From positions 9,477,152 through 9,541,151 of the forward strand of contig OZ034966.1 of the NCBI GenBank assembly GCA_964030785.1: a stretch of 64,000 nt of DNA, read 5' to 3'. A program made the position numbers and the translations under genes. This DNA comes from Siderastrea siderea. Its lineage: Eukaryota; Cnidaria; Anthozoa; Scleractinia; Rhizangiidae. This document shows positions 54,484 through 64,000 of the stretch, piece after piece (the stretch's first letter is position 1; each line of letters begins with the position of its first letter). The notes under the pieces were generated by a model that did no database searches, was not told the origin of the DNA, and saw only the letters and a list, made by a program, of their open reading frames with translations.

Positions 54484-54684
54484 GATACGTAGTTCAAGAT
54501 CATATCAGCCATCAGGTCTTACGATTTTAAGAAAGATGATGAGCAGGGAGTAAAGAAAACCTCACGCCGCCATGACTCGTCCCAGTCTCCACTTACTGGG
54601 CAAGTTACGAACCTAGAAGGGATACATAGCGCAGTGAACGTGGCAATTGCAAGGGTTTCAACGACAGAGTGAGCTTAATTTTTT

Positions 54685-55720
54685 TCTCCGCCAGCAACTC
54701 GGCGAGAAAAATCACCTTTTATCGAAGTTAAATTAAGGAGAAATTACAACTGAACGTCACTGAGACACCAACCTAAGTTGTTTCACAGTGCTTGATTTCT
54801 TAGGACGAAAAAAACGGTAGAAATAGAACTTTAATTAAGCATTCAGCGCCGCGTTTACAACTTCTTTCATCGTCAAGTCAGTCACTTGTTCTTAAAATTT
54901 CACGAACAGTAGGTTTTATACGGAAGGCTTTGACTCCGAAATATCGAGACAAGACACAATAAAGCACAGTTAAATGAGAGAGAAGCATTTAATAAAAATT
55001 GTCAAACTTTTATGGCGATTCAGTACAAAAATCATGCAGCAGTCGGAACAACAATCATTGAACAAATCTGAGTACCAGAAAGGCCTACATTTTTGCCTAT
55101 AGTCCACGAAAATTGATACTGGTTTACCTGTACTCGTTTTAGCTCTATCTGTTCCAGCAGCTCCAAATGTTCAGATATGAATCGGGTGCCATGTAAAACA
55201 CGTTGAATCGCTTTCACAGTTGTTTGAGTGTCGCTTTTACCATTCCGTCCGCGGGCTCTAAACTGAGAACAACTGCGTTTTGTGTTTTGCGTTTAAAAAA
55301 GTAAGATGGTGAATTCTAATGTTCCTCACCTCCGTAGTCTTGTTTCAGTGTGCTGCATGGAAATAATCGTTCAAGTTAAAATATTAATTTTGTCTTCACT
55401 TCGATTAAATAAACACATGATGGCTCCATTGTCAGCGTTGTGCGAACAGAACGATTACAAACTCGTTCATTTAAACTTCCGCAGCTATGACGGTGAGATC
55501 GTACAGCTTCAATCCGCTTTGAACGATGATTACAACAATTTTTCAGGAAAAAAAATCAAACACTTGCCACATTTCAGAGTCCATAATAGGCAGATTTTTC
55601 CCAAACCTTGTGCTTGTACGTTCACTTCGGAGCAGTTTCATTGATTCATTAAGCTCCGCAAAGAAACGCTGCAACACTTCGCAAGGTTTTGGCGCCTTTT
55701 CGGTTAGTCGTCATATCCAG
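54685..55720 (+). repeat. Dispersed repeat family A/B/C, copy C
   Basis: Shares GCAACTCGGCGAGAAAAAT, TTTCTTAGGACGA, CATTCCGTCCGCG, CTAAACTGAGAACAACTGCG and TTCACTTCGGAGCAG in order with 905-2043 and 3140-4020. Closest to copy A. No coding sequence is conserved. Confidence 0.75.
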
Positions 55721-55769
55721 CCCGCCCTCGTTGTAAGCAAAATTGCGTGCACCCACGCACGTTTATGAC

Positions 55770-56130
55770 GTCGAAGGGTGGCACAATTTTCTCTAAAAAT
55801 AGCACATTTGACTTTTTCGATGGGGCCACGTCGACCCCGCGCTGACGGTCTCCGTCCCCGATTATGGCTCGTGTAAAAGTTCAAGTTACAAATTTGCCTT
55901 CGAGGACTTCATCTTTGTTGTCGGTTCTGCTGCGAACTCGGTTGGCGCAACGCTTGAATTCGCATCATTTCGTAGCGGTCCCGACGCAAATTATAGCAGA
56001 GCTAGTGCTATTCTTTATTTTCTGTCCACAACCATGGTTTTTGTGGCGGCCCGAACACCCAGAAAAACACCCGCTTGTCTAGTTGACGGAGCTGCGATCA
56101 ATACACAGCTGTTTAAGTATCAAAATGAAG
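55770..56130 (-). repeat. Dispersed repeat family D, copy 3 (inverted)
   Basis: Inverted match to 4880-5110 (for example TTATAGCAGAGCTAGTGC at about 55993 and CTGTCCACAACCATGGTTTT). The first 100 bp match the inverted copy at 43650-43745. The + strand frame 55864-56082 is not the same frame as in the other copies, so no protein is claimed. Confidence 0.65.
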
Positions 56131-58590
56131 ACTGCATTTGGCGACATTGCAGGTTTAAGTCAAGTAGTTAGCGCGTTCCCCTTGCGCGTCAACGGCAGCG
56201 CCAATTTGTTGTTGTTGTTTTTTTTTTTTTTCATTCTTTTGTTTTTTTTTTGGTAGTTACTATAAAAATGAATAAGTTCCAGCAATAAAAAAGTGCAGCT
56301 CCGCTTTAGGCTTGGCTGAACCTATATATTATTGATTATCTTTGCTGAAACAGGGTTGGATAGTGAGGGCCAGCTCGCCTTCCACTAACGGATTGGAGTA
56401 TGTTAATGATAATAATTTCACATGTGAGTTTCCTACTGGTATAAACATACCAGTACAGCAACCGGGGTGAACTCGTACCGGTATGACTCGCACTGGTATG
56501 GCTGTAATGGTATCATCTAAACGAATACAGAGCCTCAAGGGGGAACTTTCATGAACGGGTACCGGCATGAAAGTCATACCGCTACAATGTTAACGTCCCC
56601 TTATATGTGTGCTGAGTTTGTTATTCCTGGTTTCCGTTCTTTTTCCAAGGCTTTTTTTATGCGTTACCGACTTTTTTTGTCCCTCTATTTTTAAATTCTT
56701 ATCGTGATCTTAGAGCTGAAGGTTACGGGTTACCGATTTGATCAGTCATAACACTGTTAAGTCTTATCCTTTAAGACAGATGCGATTTATTATTGGTCTG
56801 TAATCTTATATGAATGACTAAGAGAACAGTATTACATGTCTGTAGAGCTCTTTTCTTGCCCGTGTTGTTCGCATGTTTTGAATAATTTCAAATCTGAAGC
56901 CCAGCGGCCTTATTCTTAGTTTCATTTTCATTCTAATCTGTTTACGTTTAAGCGTGGGTGTAACACAAATCTGAGCGAAAATATCTCCTCTGAAGATAGT
57001 GATTACATAAAATTTGACTTCTTGTGCTGGCGATGACTCCACAAGTTAGAATTCCAGATATGTGGATGTTAGATTTATGTCAGCAATTTAAGCAATTGTT
57101 TATTAGGCTAAGAAAATCAAGAGTATAAAAAGAATTGAGCCCATCTCGTCCTCAATACCGGTACGTTGTTCTACAGCCTGTGCTGTGAAGCTTTGATACG
57201 ATGGAAGCAGGTTCAATAGAGGGCTTTAAAATCCCTTATGTTGAATAGATGGTGTAACAAATGATGAATATATGACACACACGTATAGTGGTTTAAACAT
57301 CAAATCACAATTAGCAGGGTGACTTGAACAGGTCTAGTTAATCGCTTACCTCAGACAGTGAACATTTCGGCCGAATCAAGAGAAAGCCCGGTGAAAGATC
57401 AAGACGTAATCCTTGTTGATTAGTCTGCCCACAATTTTGGAAACCAAATATGCGAGTCGTTTTTCCCTTATCCCTCCCAAAACACCCAACGTAAAACTTC
57501 ACTTGCATTCAATCTCCCCTCCACCAAAAATAAATTAAATAACACGGCGGGTACAGAGAGCTTCCTCCCCTTCACTCGCCTAAACTTCTTCGCACGATTC
57601 TGCAGGCACTTCAAGAATGGAACCGAGAGGAACTGGACATATAAAAGGGAAAAAGTAATACATGCAGTTACTTATATGTCGTCTCAGCAAGAAGATGATG
57701 AGTTACTTTGCTTCTTATTATTCGTGAGAGGTAAATTGTCTTCCAACCCAAGAATGTACAATGGAGGAGGGTGGAGATTTTTGTTCAGCAACTACTACCT
57801 TCGTGAGCGCTTGCTTATCTCGAAGAGACGTTTTTAACAGCAGCGCTATAATTCATTATATTACCCTGATTTTGTAGGTAGCGTACGCTATCTTTTTATA
57901 AAAGAAAGCTTTTCAAAATATTGTAACAAAACAAATCCCTCCACCCATGTTGGGGGTACCACGTTTGCTTGTACGTCCGTGGTTTGAGTAGGAAACGTGA
58001 GTCACTCAATAGCATTTTTAGTTAAGTTAAAGTAATTTAGCAGAAAGAGTAAAAATACCTAAATGTGGCTAACAATACGTTTGCGTTCTAGCATAGCCTG
58101 ATGTGATGGGGACTTAAGACAGGTTACTGAAAACTGAATGGGATATTAGCTATTCGAAATTCTTTTCAAAACGTCTTAGGTACCTGTATTCGCTGAAGAA
58201 AACCTTTCAAACTGGTTTGTCATAGAACAAAATTAATACTAGTACTGTGAGATATTTGTACTCGTTTTGGGTGCCATTTTAGGTTTGGGTGTTAGCTAGA
58301 TGTAATTTAAAATACTTACTGCGATTAAACTGGATTGTCATGTAAATCCGAACTGGGTCGGACGGCAGTGCTTTTCTTGTTCTTTTCGCTCTATTTCCCT
58401 CTGTTCCCGTGCTGAAGTCCAAAAAATGATCACAAAAAATGTTAAGGGCATATCCTTGACTGGAACGAAGTTTTTGTTTTTCTTGTCATACTTCTAGTCA
58501 GCAAGTGACTGTCATGTAGTAATGATGACAATTGCAATAATTCTCACCTATAGTCGACAGAGTTGCAATTTTAAAAGGATTGTCAAATAC
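56131..58590. other. Long noncoding stretch
   Basis: Contains T-rich tracts near 56215-56250, the inverted copy (56245-56340) of the repeat at 4170-4290, and a block (56455-56500) with GAACTCGTACCGGTATGACT that has relatives near 42780-42870. Nothing coding that I can support. Confidence 0.5.
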
Positions 58591-58917
58591 CTGTAACCCT
58601 GCTCGTAGATCAAAACATTGTTCTTCACTGGCATTGTTGCAAAAGCTACAATCCCTCCACTATAGCCATCACATGGACTGACTCTCAGTTAATCCATACA
58701 TTGTCAGTTTCTAATTTTGGTTCATGTGCAACTTGTGACCAAAATAGTCAGCATGATAAGGAAATGGATTGGTTTGCCTGGCAGTGTTGGAATTCCTCTG
58801 GACTTGGTACAGAGGAGACACGATTGACAAAGCTCTTCCAATGCGCTTGTCACCAGCTGTTATACCACAACTGGCCATATATCCTTTTACCATTTTTCTA
58901 CCCCATGTGGGTCCAAC
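58591..58917 (-). pseudogene. Integrase-core-like exon (DDE family found widely in animal repeats), broken
   Basis: Between acceptor TTACTCAAG and donor CAG|GTATTTG on the - strand the exon reads VGPTWGRKMVKGYMASCG, DKRIGRALSIVSPLYQ, YHADYFGHKLHMNQN, a TAG, KLTMYGL, then after a frame break DGYSGGIVAFATMPVKNNVL. The order matches an integrase-core domain that I know from many animal genomes, in which the first catalytic Asp lies in HMDQNEK. Here that Asp is Asn, and the following Glu codon is TAG. Function lost. Neighbouring exons were not found. Confidence 0.7.
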
Positions 58918-58919
58918 CT

Positions 58920-59854
58920 TGAGTAATAAACATCAAGAACTTATTTAATAATGCATCTATGCTATGGGTGTCGTCGGTTTGCCAGGTTAGTATTTGCATT
59001 TTGCAAAAATAACTAAATTTTGACTTTTTGACCATGAACGATGAAAAGATGGGTTTTTTCCCTTATCATGATGATGCTACTAACAAAAATTGGCCATGAA
59101 TGATTATCAGTAACTGATCAATGATCAATGATTATTAGTAACTGTCTTGGCCGTATGGCAACCACTCACCCGGAAGAGGAGCTCTTATTCCTTTTAAGTG
59201 GACCTTCTAACACATTTTTTCAAGACCCGTAGAGGTTAATTGTTTTGGCTTTACGAAAATTCTCTTCATGTTATGTTATCAACAGGTAACAATCAGCATT
59301 CTTTTATGCCCAACCATTCTCGCACCTCCCCTCCCTCTCCTCACACAAAAAAGCTTGATGCATGCCGGAAGAAATCAACAAAAGATGAAGACTAATCAGC
59401 AATTACTGTGCTGCGCGCGCTACCGTGAACACCAGACAAACATTTTTGACATTTTTTGCCATATTTTTGACAAGTTCGAGGTTTGATATCCTGCGACTAG
59501 CCAATCACAACGCAGATAATCTTGTAAGTCGGAGTAATCAAGGGTGAACTCTCGGCGCCATTGATTGATCGTGAGCGGCGGTCTTTTTTATGTTGTGGAT
59601 CTAAAACTATAGCATTCGATCGACACTTTTTAAGTTTTGGATTTTGCTTTTTTCCAAGTTCACGGTTTGTGAAAGTAATTCAACAAATACTGATCAAGTG
59701 AAGTCCTTAGGAGTTTTGCAATGCTACACGCTCGGGTTGCAAATGTTTGTAAGTTTTGCTTTTCTCAAATGGTCAGAGTCGAGTAATCACGATCGTACGT
59801 TTTTATGGTAACTGTCTTCCTAATAAAAAATATTTTTACTTTATCTTACACCAG
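58920..59854. other. Unannotated stretch
   Basis: Frame 59268-59486 has no recognisable domain. It may include the 5' part of the transposon that carries the downstream transposase. Confidence 0.4.
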
Positions 59855-60905
59855 CTGATGTTCAACTGAGACTGAATAGGTACGGTGGAAGCTTTGATAA
59901 TGGAAGACTCCTACCAGCGACATACAGAGAACGAGTATCAGACCTTTATCACGACGGATTTGGTCATCGCCAAATCGCGCGTGAAATTCGATCGAGTCCC
60001 GGTTTTGTACAGAAAGTGATAGACCGATACAATGTACAAAATACATCCCTTAGAGGCGTAAGAGTTGACTATCCTAAGCCGAAAATCGATGAGAACGTCT
60101 TGGAGTATATAGAAGCACAGAAACTAACGAAACTGAGCGTTTTCTCGAACGAAATACAACAAAGACTTCTACTAGACGGTGTTGTTCACCCCGCCAACCT
60201 ACCCAGCGTATCCCAGATCAATAAAGTCATCCGCGAAGATCTTGTAATGACAAGAAAGAAAGTAACAACCATCCCACTTGAATCCACAACCCCTGCAGCA
60301 ACAGAAGCAGTTGATGATTTTCTTACTGAAATAGCTAACATTAACCCAACGACTCTGCACTTCTTTGATGAATCCAGTGAAATCAAAACTACAGGAAACA
60401 GAAAATACGGGAGCGCGCCACTTGGAGAACCAGTGCTTTTGAAATTCAGCGTTATGCATCTAATGCAAATTTTACAATAAATCTTTTGCATTCTTTTTGC
60501 GGCGTGGACGTTTACAATATACTAGACGGTCCATCTAATGGATTAGAACTGCTAATCTTCTTTGATGAAGTTCTTTGATAGATAGAGGTGCGAACTGACG
60601 GGAATGTAGTGCTTGAGCGCGGGGACTGCGTGGTCATGGTAACTGTGGCTTCCACCGCGGCCATCGTGTTGAACATGTGCTTAGAGCCATGTTGGCGGAT
60701 TGCGGTGTCAGACTGTTATTTCAGCCACCTTACTCACCGCATTTCAACACTTGCGAGTATTGCTTCAACCAGATAAAGGCAGTTTTACGTCGCCACCAAG
60801 CGCTGGCTTTCAACGAAACCAAAATCGCAATAGCAGAAGCGGTGCTAACATTACTGCTAAAAACTCTATGCATATTTCAAGCACTGTGGATACTTCTAAC
60901 TAAGA
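59855..60905 (+). pseudogene. Tc1/mariner-type DDE transposase with paired-like HTH, frameshifted
   Basis: From an acceptor-like TTACACCAG the frame reads LNRYGGSFDNGRLLPATYRE and QIAREIRSSPGFVQKVIDRY, a paired-domain-like helix-turn-helix. It continues with SVFSNEIQQRLLLDGV (second HTH) and the start of a DDE_3 catalytic core (TLHFFDESSEIKTTGNRKYG, first Asp). A frameshift near 60430, stops near 60580 and another indel near 60640 follow; the second Asp (VVM-D-NCGFH) is lost at that indel. Then LFQPPYSPHFNTCEYCFNQI carries the final Glu. Inverted repeats of this element were not found. Confidence 0.8.
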
Positions 60906-61070
60906 GTTTGTAGTAAAGCAGTTCCGAAGAAACTGCCACAAGATGTATCTGAACACAACAAAAGTTCATATTTACTCATTTCAGGAACATCAACAAATGA
61001 ATCTGAAAAACACAATACTTAGCTCATTTTAAGCTTCAATTTCTAAAAATAAATGTTTACATTTGAGTTA

Positions 61071-61212
61071 TCGTATTGTTCTATAATCAACGGAAGTCTC
61101 CAGTCTTCTGTTTGGCACCATTCGGGAACCTTTTTTGAGCGCTCTTTGTAAAATTATCAGATCCCTATCCAACCGACTTCTGTTCCCGTACTTTATTTGG
61201 TTTTGCGCTTTT
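61071..61212 (-). CDS. Short basic C-terminal coding piece abutting the MULE-like element
   Basis: On the - strand the frame KAQNQIKYGNRSRLDRDLII, LQRALKKGSRMVPNRRLE, TSVDYRTIR ends in a stop at 61071. It begins flush with the target duplication of the MULE-like element, whose other flank (62648 onward) is the 3' part of the PB1-associated exon. It may be the interrupted last exon of that gene or an unrelated frame. No family is recognised. Confidence 0.35.
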
Positions 61213-61221
61213 AGTCTAGGT

Positions 61222-62638
61222 TTCCCTGCTAGCAGAGGCCCCTTTTCCTTTGTATTCGCTGAGCTGAGGGACGGGACGAAAAGAGACCTCTGCCATGGGT
61301 CGAAATGAACTGTGTTGAGCATGCGCCACGGTTACTTAGCGACCGAAATGTCACGTGATGCTTTTAGCACGTGATCAGCTGACGACTCCCATGCACAGTT
61401 TTGTTGTCGTGAATGGCGAGTTCACCAAAACCCTACAAAAAGTAGACAGTTCGTCTATAGATAGCTGTTGTCTAATCTACGGTATTAATTTCAAGTTATC
61501 TGGACAAGGAAGCCTTTTTAACATGACCACAACTCCAGGAATCAAAGAGAATTTAACCCATTGAAGGCTGCGTGTTTTATGATCGCTTCACTAAATTAGC
61601 AGTTGGTAATAAACAACCCATGTGCAATACGAAAGGACAATTTGTAGGTTCGAAAAAACAACACTCACTTGATCTAGAATAGTTAAAATTTCTTACTTTT
61701 AAATAAAATACACCAGTTGTCAAATAAGAATTAGCCAAAAATACAATCTCAAAGTCAAAATTTTGAAAATTTCCGCAAGAGATTTCTCATGCTGTCTCGC
61801 GCGTGAAATCAAACCACAACAGAGCATTTGTGTCTGTTTAGGTCAGATTACTACTTTTCGAAATTTTATGAATGAAGGTACACAGAAGAAGAGACAGTAA
61901 GCTTTTATAAATAATACATTTATTAAAACACGCCTTTACTTGTTTCTGAAGACCAAACGCGTTCAATTCTTTCTTCGAGGGAAGCTACGCGCAAGCGATT
62001 TCGCTCGATGTGCAAGTTATTTTGAAGAGCAGTTGGTGATGCGAACTGTGCACGTTTTTCAAAACTTTTACGAAAACTGTAAGGAATATGAAGAATCCCT
62101 CAATTAAAAAGCGATTTCGATACAAATTTACAATCAAATGTATAATTTACTCTACCGTAGACTCGTAGAAGTGCTGGAGCATTTCACAAAAAGTCCGCAG
62201 CTCGAAAAATCTTTGGAGGTGGAAAGTTGTCCTTCGCCTTGACAGATGTTTTCTTCGCTCTAAATTCCATTGCTTAACTTGTCGAGTGTTTCTTGGAGCT
62301 TCTTCTTTCGATTGTTTATCTTTCCGTCGTCCATGTTAACAAAAACGAGAGAAAATAAACGTTGTAACTCTTCACCAGTTTAGTTCTCTTTCCAGGACGG
62401 CATGTTACTATACGAGCTCACTAAATGACAGCGGAATAACTGTAAAGGAATGCGCGAGATACAGTGGGCTCAAGTCACGGTCAGCAAACAATATGCATGC
62501 GTGCGTTTCGGAAACCGCCGTCCACGACCATGGACGGCGGTTGAATCAAAGGGAGTTCGACCCATGGCAGAGGTCCCTTTTCGTCCCGTCCGTCAGCTCA
62601 GCGAATACAAAGGAAAAGGGGCCTCTGCTAGCAGGGAA
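61222..62638. mobile_element. MULE-like DNA element, 1,417 bp, 9-bp TSD
   Basis: TTCCCTGCTAGCAGAGGCCC at the left is mirrored exactly at the right, and the TIR continues to about 85 bp (CTTTGTATTCGCTGAGCTGA, then GACGGGACGAAAAG and CCATGGGTCGAA) with three or four mismatches. AGTCTAGGT occurs at 61213-61221 and 62639-62647, a 9-bp target duplication typical of Mutator-like elements. The interior has no MULE transposase. A - strand frame starting at 62334 (MDDGKINNRKKKLQETLDKL) is short. A small hairpin (CCGCCGTCCACGACCATGG) lies at about 62516-62542. Confidence 0.85.
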
Positions 62639-62648
62639 AGTCTAGGTC

Positions 62649-63005
62649 TCATAACATAGAAAAATGAAGATTTCGCATGCTCACGTGCGGCTGTGAATCT
62701 CTTGAGATGAGTTTACTCTTCTTGTACCTTGTTTTCCAGAGATCTAATCTCACGCTGAAGTTACGTTGGGTAATTTTCGTTTTGTGTTCTGGGTGTTTTT
62801 CCTTCACTTTACATAAACTAATGTCCGTGCAAGGAGATTTTGAACACGTTGCTTTTCTATGCCCACAGCAGTGGCCGTTGTTACAGAGTCGAGCTCGAAT
62901 ATCACTGAGAGACTGAAAATGTCTGGATGCACTGTTCAATTTGTCCAGCTCTTGCTTAGCACTAGCAATTTGTACTTTCAAAACCTGAAGATTTTCTTCC
63001 ATTTC
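62649..63005 (-). CDS. Exon following the PB1 exon: coiled coil plus Cys/His-rich segment
   Basis: After acceptor TGACAG the frame reads EMEENLQVLKVQIASAKQEL, DKLNSASRHFQSLSDIRARL, a Cys/His cluster (CNNGHCCGHRKATCSKSPC, CKVKEKHPEHKTK), and then a basic tail to a stop at 62649. The first 35 residues look like coiled coil; the Cys/His spacing could bind zinc. The last about 35 codons may be read in the wrong frame, because the alternative frame gives a coiled-coil-like QREIRSLENKVQEE. Phase 0 at the acceptor fits a CAA|GTGAAA donor in the PB1 exon. Function is not known to me. Confidence 0.55.
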   Translation of the reverse strand, partial: EMEENLQVLKVQIASAKQELDKLNSASRHFQSLSDIRARLCNNGHCCGHRKATCSKSPCTDISLCKVKEKHPEHKTKITQRNFSVRLDLWKTRYKKSKLISRDSQPHVSMRNLHFSML

Positions 63006-63103
63006 CTGTCACTGGCAGTCTAAAGGACTTTTTTCAGCATGTTTTGGAGCTGTTGCTGCGGCGGGATGAGTACCCGGTGTTGGTGTGAAAGATAAATACT
63101 TCG

Positions 63104-63287
63104 AATTAAATGTAAAGAAGATCCTCGCAGTTATTAACGCAACTTATGCAGTTGCGAAAAGAAAGCCTGAAAAAAAATCAGGCTTGCCGGGATTTGAACC
63201 CTGACCTCTGCGATACCGGTGCAGCGTTCTAACCAATTGAGCTAACAAGCCAACTGGGAGCTGGTCATTAAATTGGTTCGTAATATA
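63104..63287 (-). repeat. tRNA-Thr-like SINE copy in an intron
   Basis: Inverted copy of the SINE at 25461-25652, including the upstream CGAACCAATTTAATGACCAG block and the downstream GCAACTGCATAAGTTGCG tail. It lies in the intron between the two exons of the PB1 gene, in the same transcriptional direction as the gene. Confidence 0.9.
63180..63251 (-). tRNA. tRNA-Thr(GGT)-like head of the SINE
   Basis: Same cloverleaf as 25504-25575, with a complete acceptor stem (GGCTTGT/GCAAGCC), anticodon GGT and C at position 33. Changes are G to A in the D arm (GGTTAGAACGC) and TTCAAAT in the T loop. Probably not a functional tRNA gene. Confidence 0.6.
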
Positions 63288-63303
63288 CCCGGGAAAGATG
63301 AAG

Positions 63304-63626
63304 ATGAAGTTATGAATATATGAAACTCATATATTTGAACTGCGGAATGAAGAATTTAATGTAAAGAAGATCCTCGCAGTTATTAACGCAACTTATGCAG
63401 TTGCGAAAAGAAAGCCGGGAAAAAAAATCAGGCTTGCCGGGATTCGAACCCTGACCTCTGCGCAGAGGTCAGAGGTCAGGGTTCGAATCCCGGCAAGCCT
63501 GATTTTTTTTTCGGGCTTTCTTTTCGCAACTGCATAAGTTGCGTTAATAACTGCGAGGATCTTCTTTACATTTAATTCTTCATTCCGCAGTTCAAATATA
63601 TGAATTTCATATATTCATAACTTCAT
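63304..63626. repeat. SINE foldback: two truncated SINE copies in head-to-head inversion
   Basis: The arms 63304-63461 and 63462-63626 are inverted copies with very few differences. Each runs from the distal tail (GAAGTTATGAATATATGAAA) through the Pol III-derived tail to the T arm and half of the anticodon arm of the Thr-like head. The centre is the perfect 18-bp palindrome GACCTCTGCGCAGAGGTC at 63453-63470, followed by one duplicated AGAGGTC. Confidence 0.9.
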
Positions 63627-63734
63627 AAATACTTCGGTTGTAAAAAGGCGACTCGTGGTCGACAGAAGCCGAAGAAATCGACGTTTCCAGCTCAGTTCGT
63701 CTAATTTTTCTCGGTAGTGGTGAATCGATTTCAC

Positions 63735-64000
63735 TTGCCTGAAGAAAAATCTTTTTGTTCTCCCTTTTACTTCTTTCGCACTCCTTAGCATTTCCCCGAA
63801 AGCAAAATCACTTGGATCTTCCGTTAGATTGATCATATCGCCGTCGTGGTCGCGATACCGTACACGAATGTTTGAAGCAGGTAAGTGCACAAGCGGTGAG
63901 CAGTTCTTCTTTATCTCCTGCATCAGCTTATCAAACGAGATATCCCTGATCAAGAAAGTACAAAATCTTTCCTCCCCGTACTTCACCTTCACCTGGTAGG
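63735..64000 (-). CDS. PB1-domain exon, open to the right edge
   Basis: The - strand frame enters from outside the window and reads YQVKVKYGEERFCTFLIRDI, SFDKLMQEIKKNCSPLVHLP and IRVRYRDHDGDMINLTEDPS, then DFAFGEMLRSAKEVKGRTKR and FFFRQ. This is a PB1 fold: an N-terminal basic cluster, a central D-x-D-G-D-M acidic OPCA loop and the closing RLFFR-like strand. PB1 domains mediate head-to-tail protein pairing in signalling scaffolds. The donor is either CAA|GTGAAA (phase 0, used here) or the GC-type AG|GCAAGT four bases earlier. The N-terminus is outside the window. Confidence 0.8.

Larger units (their letters stand above)
46600..54590 (-). mobile_element. Older L1/Tx1-like LINE, split by a younger LINE and internally deleted
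   Basis: Its 5' end is at about 54588 (- strand GACTGGGACGAGTCATGGCG), matching the 5' end of the younger element. ORF1 runs 54483-53514; the body then breaks at 53469-53483 and resumes at 47989 on the other side of the insertion. ORF2 starts near 47760, keeps the endonuclease and the stretch just after it, then jumps to the last codons of ORF2 near 46800. The RT and most of the C-terminal part are missing. Confidence 0.85.

Noticed and set aside
57353..57431. A possible 79-nt - strand exon with good splice sites (TGGGCAG acceptor, GAG|GTAAGC donor) and an open frame TNQQGLRLDLSPGFLLIRPK.
   Set aside because: It recalls the helix-turn-helix region of the integrase family seen at 58591-58917, but it would lie downstream rather than upstream of the catalytic exon. 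One short open frame with plausible splice sites is expected by chance.
61222..62638. A MULE transposase gene between the long TIRs.
   Set aside because: Only short frames occur, none with DDE or SWIM-type zinc-finger motifs, so the element is non-autonomous.

Overview
This is eukaryotic DNA, most likely from an anthozoan cnidarian such as a stony coral (inference). It is AT-rich, its genes are cut into short domain exons with GT-AG introns, and its transposons are of kinds common in cnidarian genomes. There are no operons and no bacterial signals. Host coding sequence is only a few kilobases of the 64 kb. Almost everything else is transposable elements, many nested inside each other and most of them broken.

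Host genes. On the + strand, from about 19.1 to 39.05 kb, I can assemble one secreted multidomain gene from eight exons with matching phases: signal peptide, PAN/Apple-like, EGF-like, two calcium-binding EGF and a LamG domain split over three exons. It carries one apparent 1-nt frameshift in the PAN exon, and a DNA transposon sits a few codons before its old stop. A 3' portion of the same kind of gene is duplicated upstream (5.66-17.5 kb) and is clearly a pseudogene. A pentraxin-type exon on the - strand lies convergent to the LamG gene (41.87-42.23 kb); its decayed duplicate is at 17.44-17.52 kb. At the right edge a - strand gene with a PB1 domain enters the window.

Mobile DNA, left to right. 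Old dispersed repeats and hairpins occupy 0-5.6 kb. A 7-kb CACTA/EnSpm-like element (7.10-14.06 kb) has arrays of TGTAAAT motifs at both ends, and inside it a TTAA-target MITE is nested in another inverted repeat. A 1.46-kb TIR element lies at 21.5-22.9 kb. An ISL2EU-type element (23.14-26.99 kb) carries a broken THAP/DDE transposase and, convergent to it, a broken YqaJ-type nuclease. A Penelope-like element (27.1-29.85 kb) has 0.6-kb inverted arms carrying hammerhead-like motifs. A foldback element is at 30.8-31.6 kb and an RT fragment at 33.3-33.8 kb. A 6-bp-TSD element is at 37.92-39.0 kb and a TIR element with repeated subterminal motifs is at 44.6-46.6 kb. A 5.5-kb L1/Tx1-like LINE (47.99-53.47 kb) is inserted, with a 15-bp target duplication, into an older LINE of the same family on the opposite strand. 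An integrase-like exon (58.6-58.9 kb), a Tc1/paired-like transposase (59.9-60.9 kb), a MULE-like element with a 9-bp TSD (61.22-62.64 kb) and tRNA-derived SINEs (25.5 and 63.1-63.6 kb) complete the set.

No entirely new system is proven here. The most informative points are the nested insertions with internal empty-site controls, the ISL2EU pair of genes with matched catalytic lesions, the Penelope element whose better endonuclease copy lies in its inverted arm, and the transposon that replaced the C-terminus of the LamG gene. All identifications rest on reading motifs by eye.
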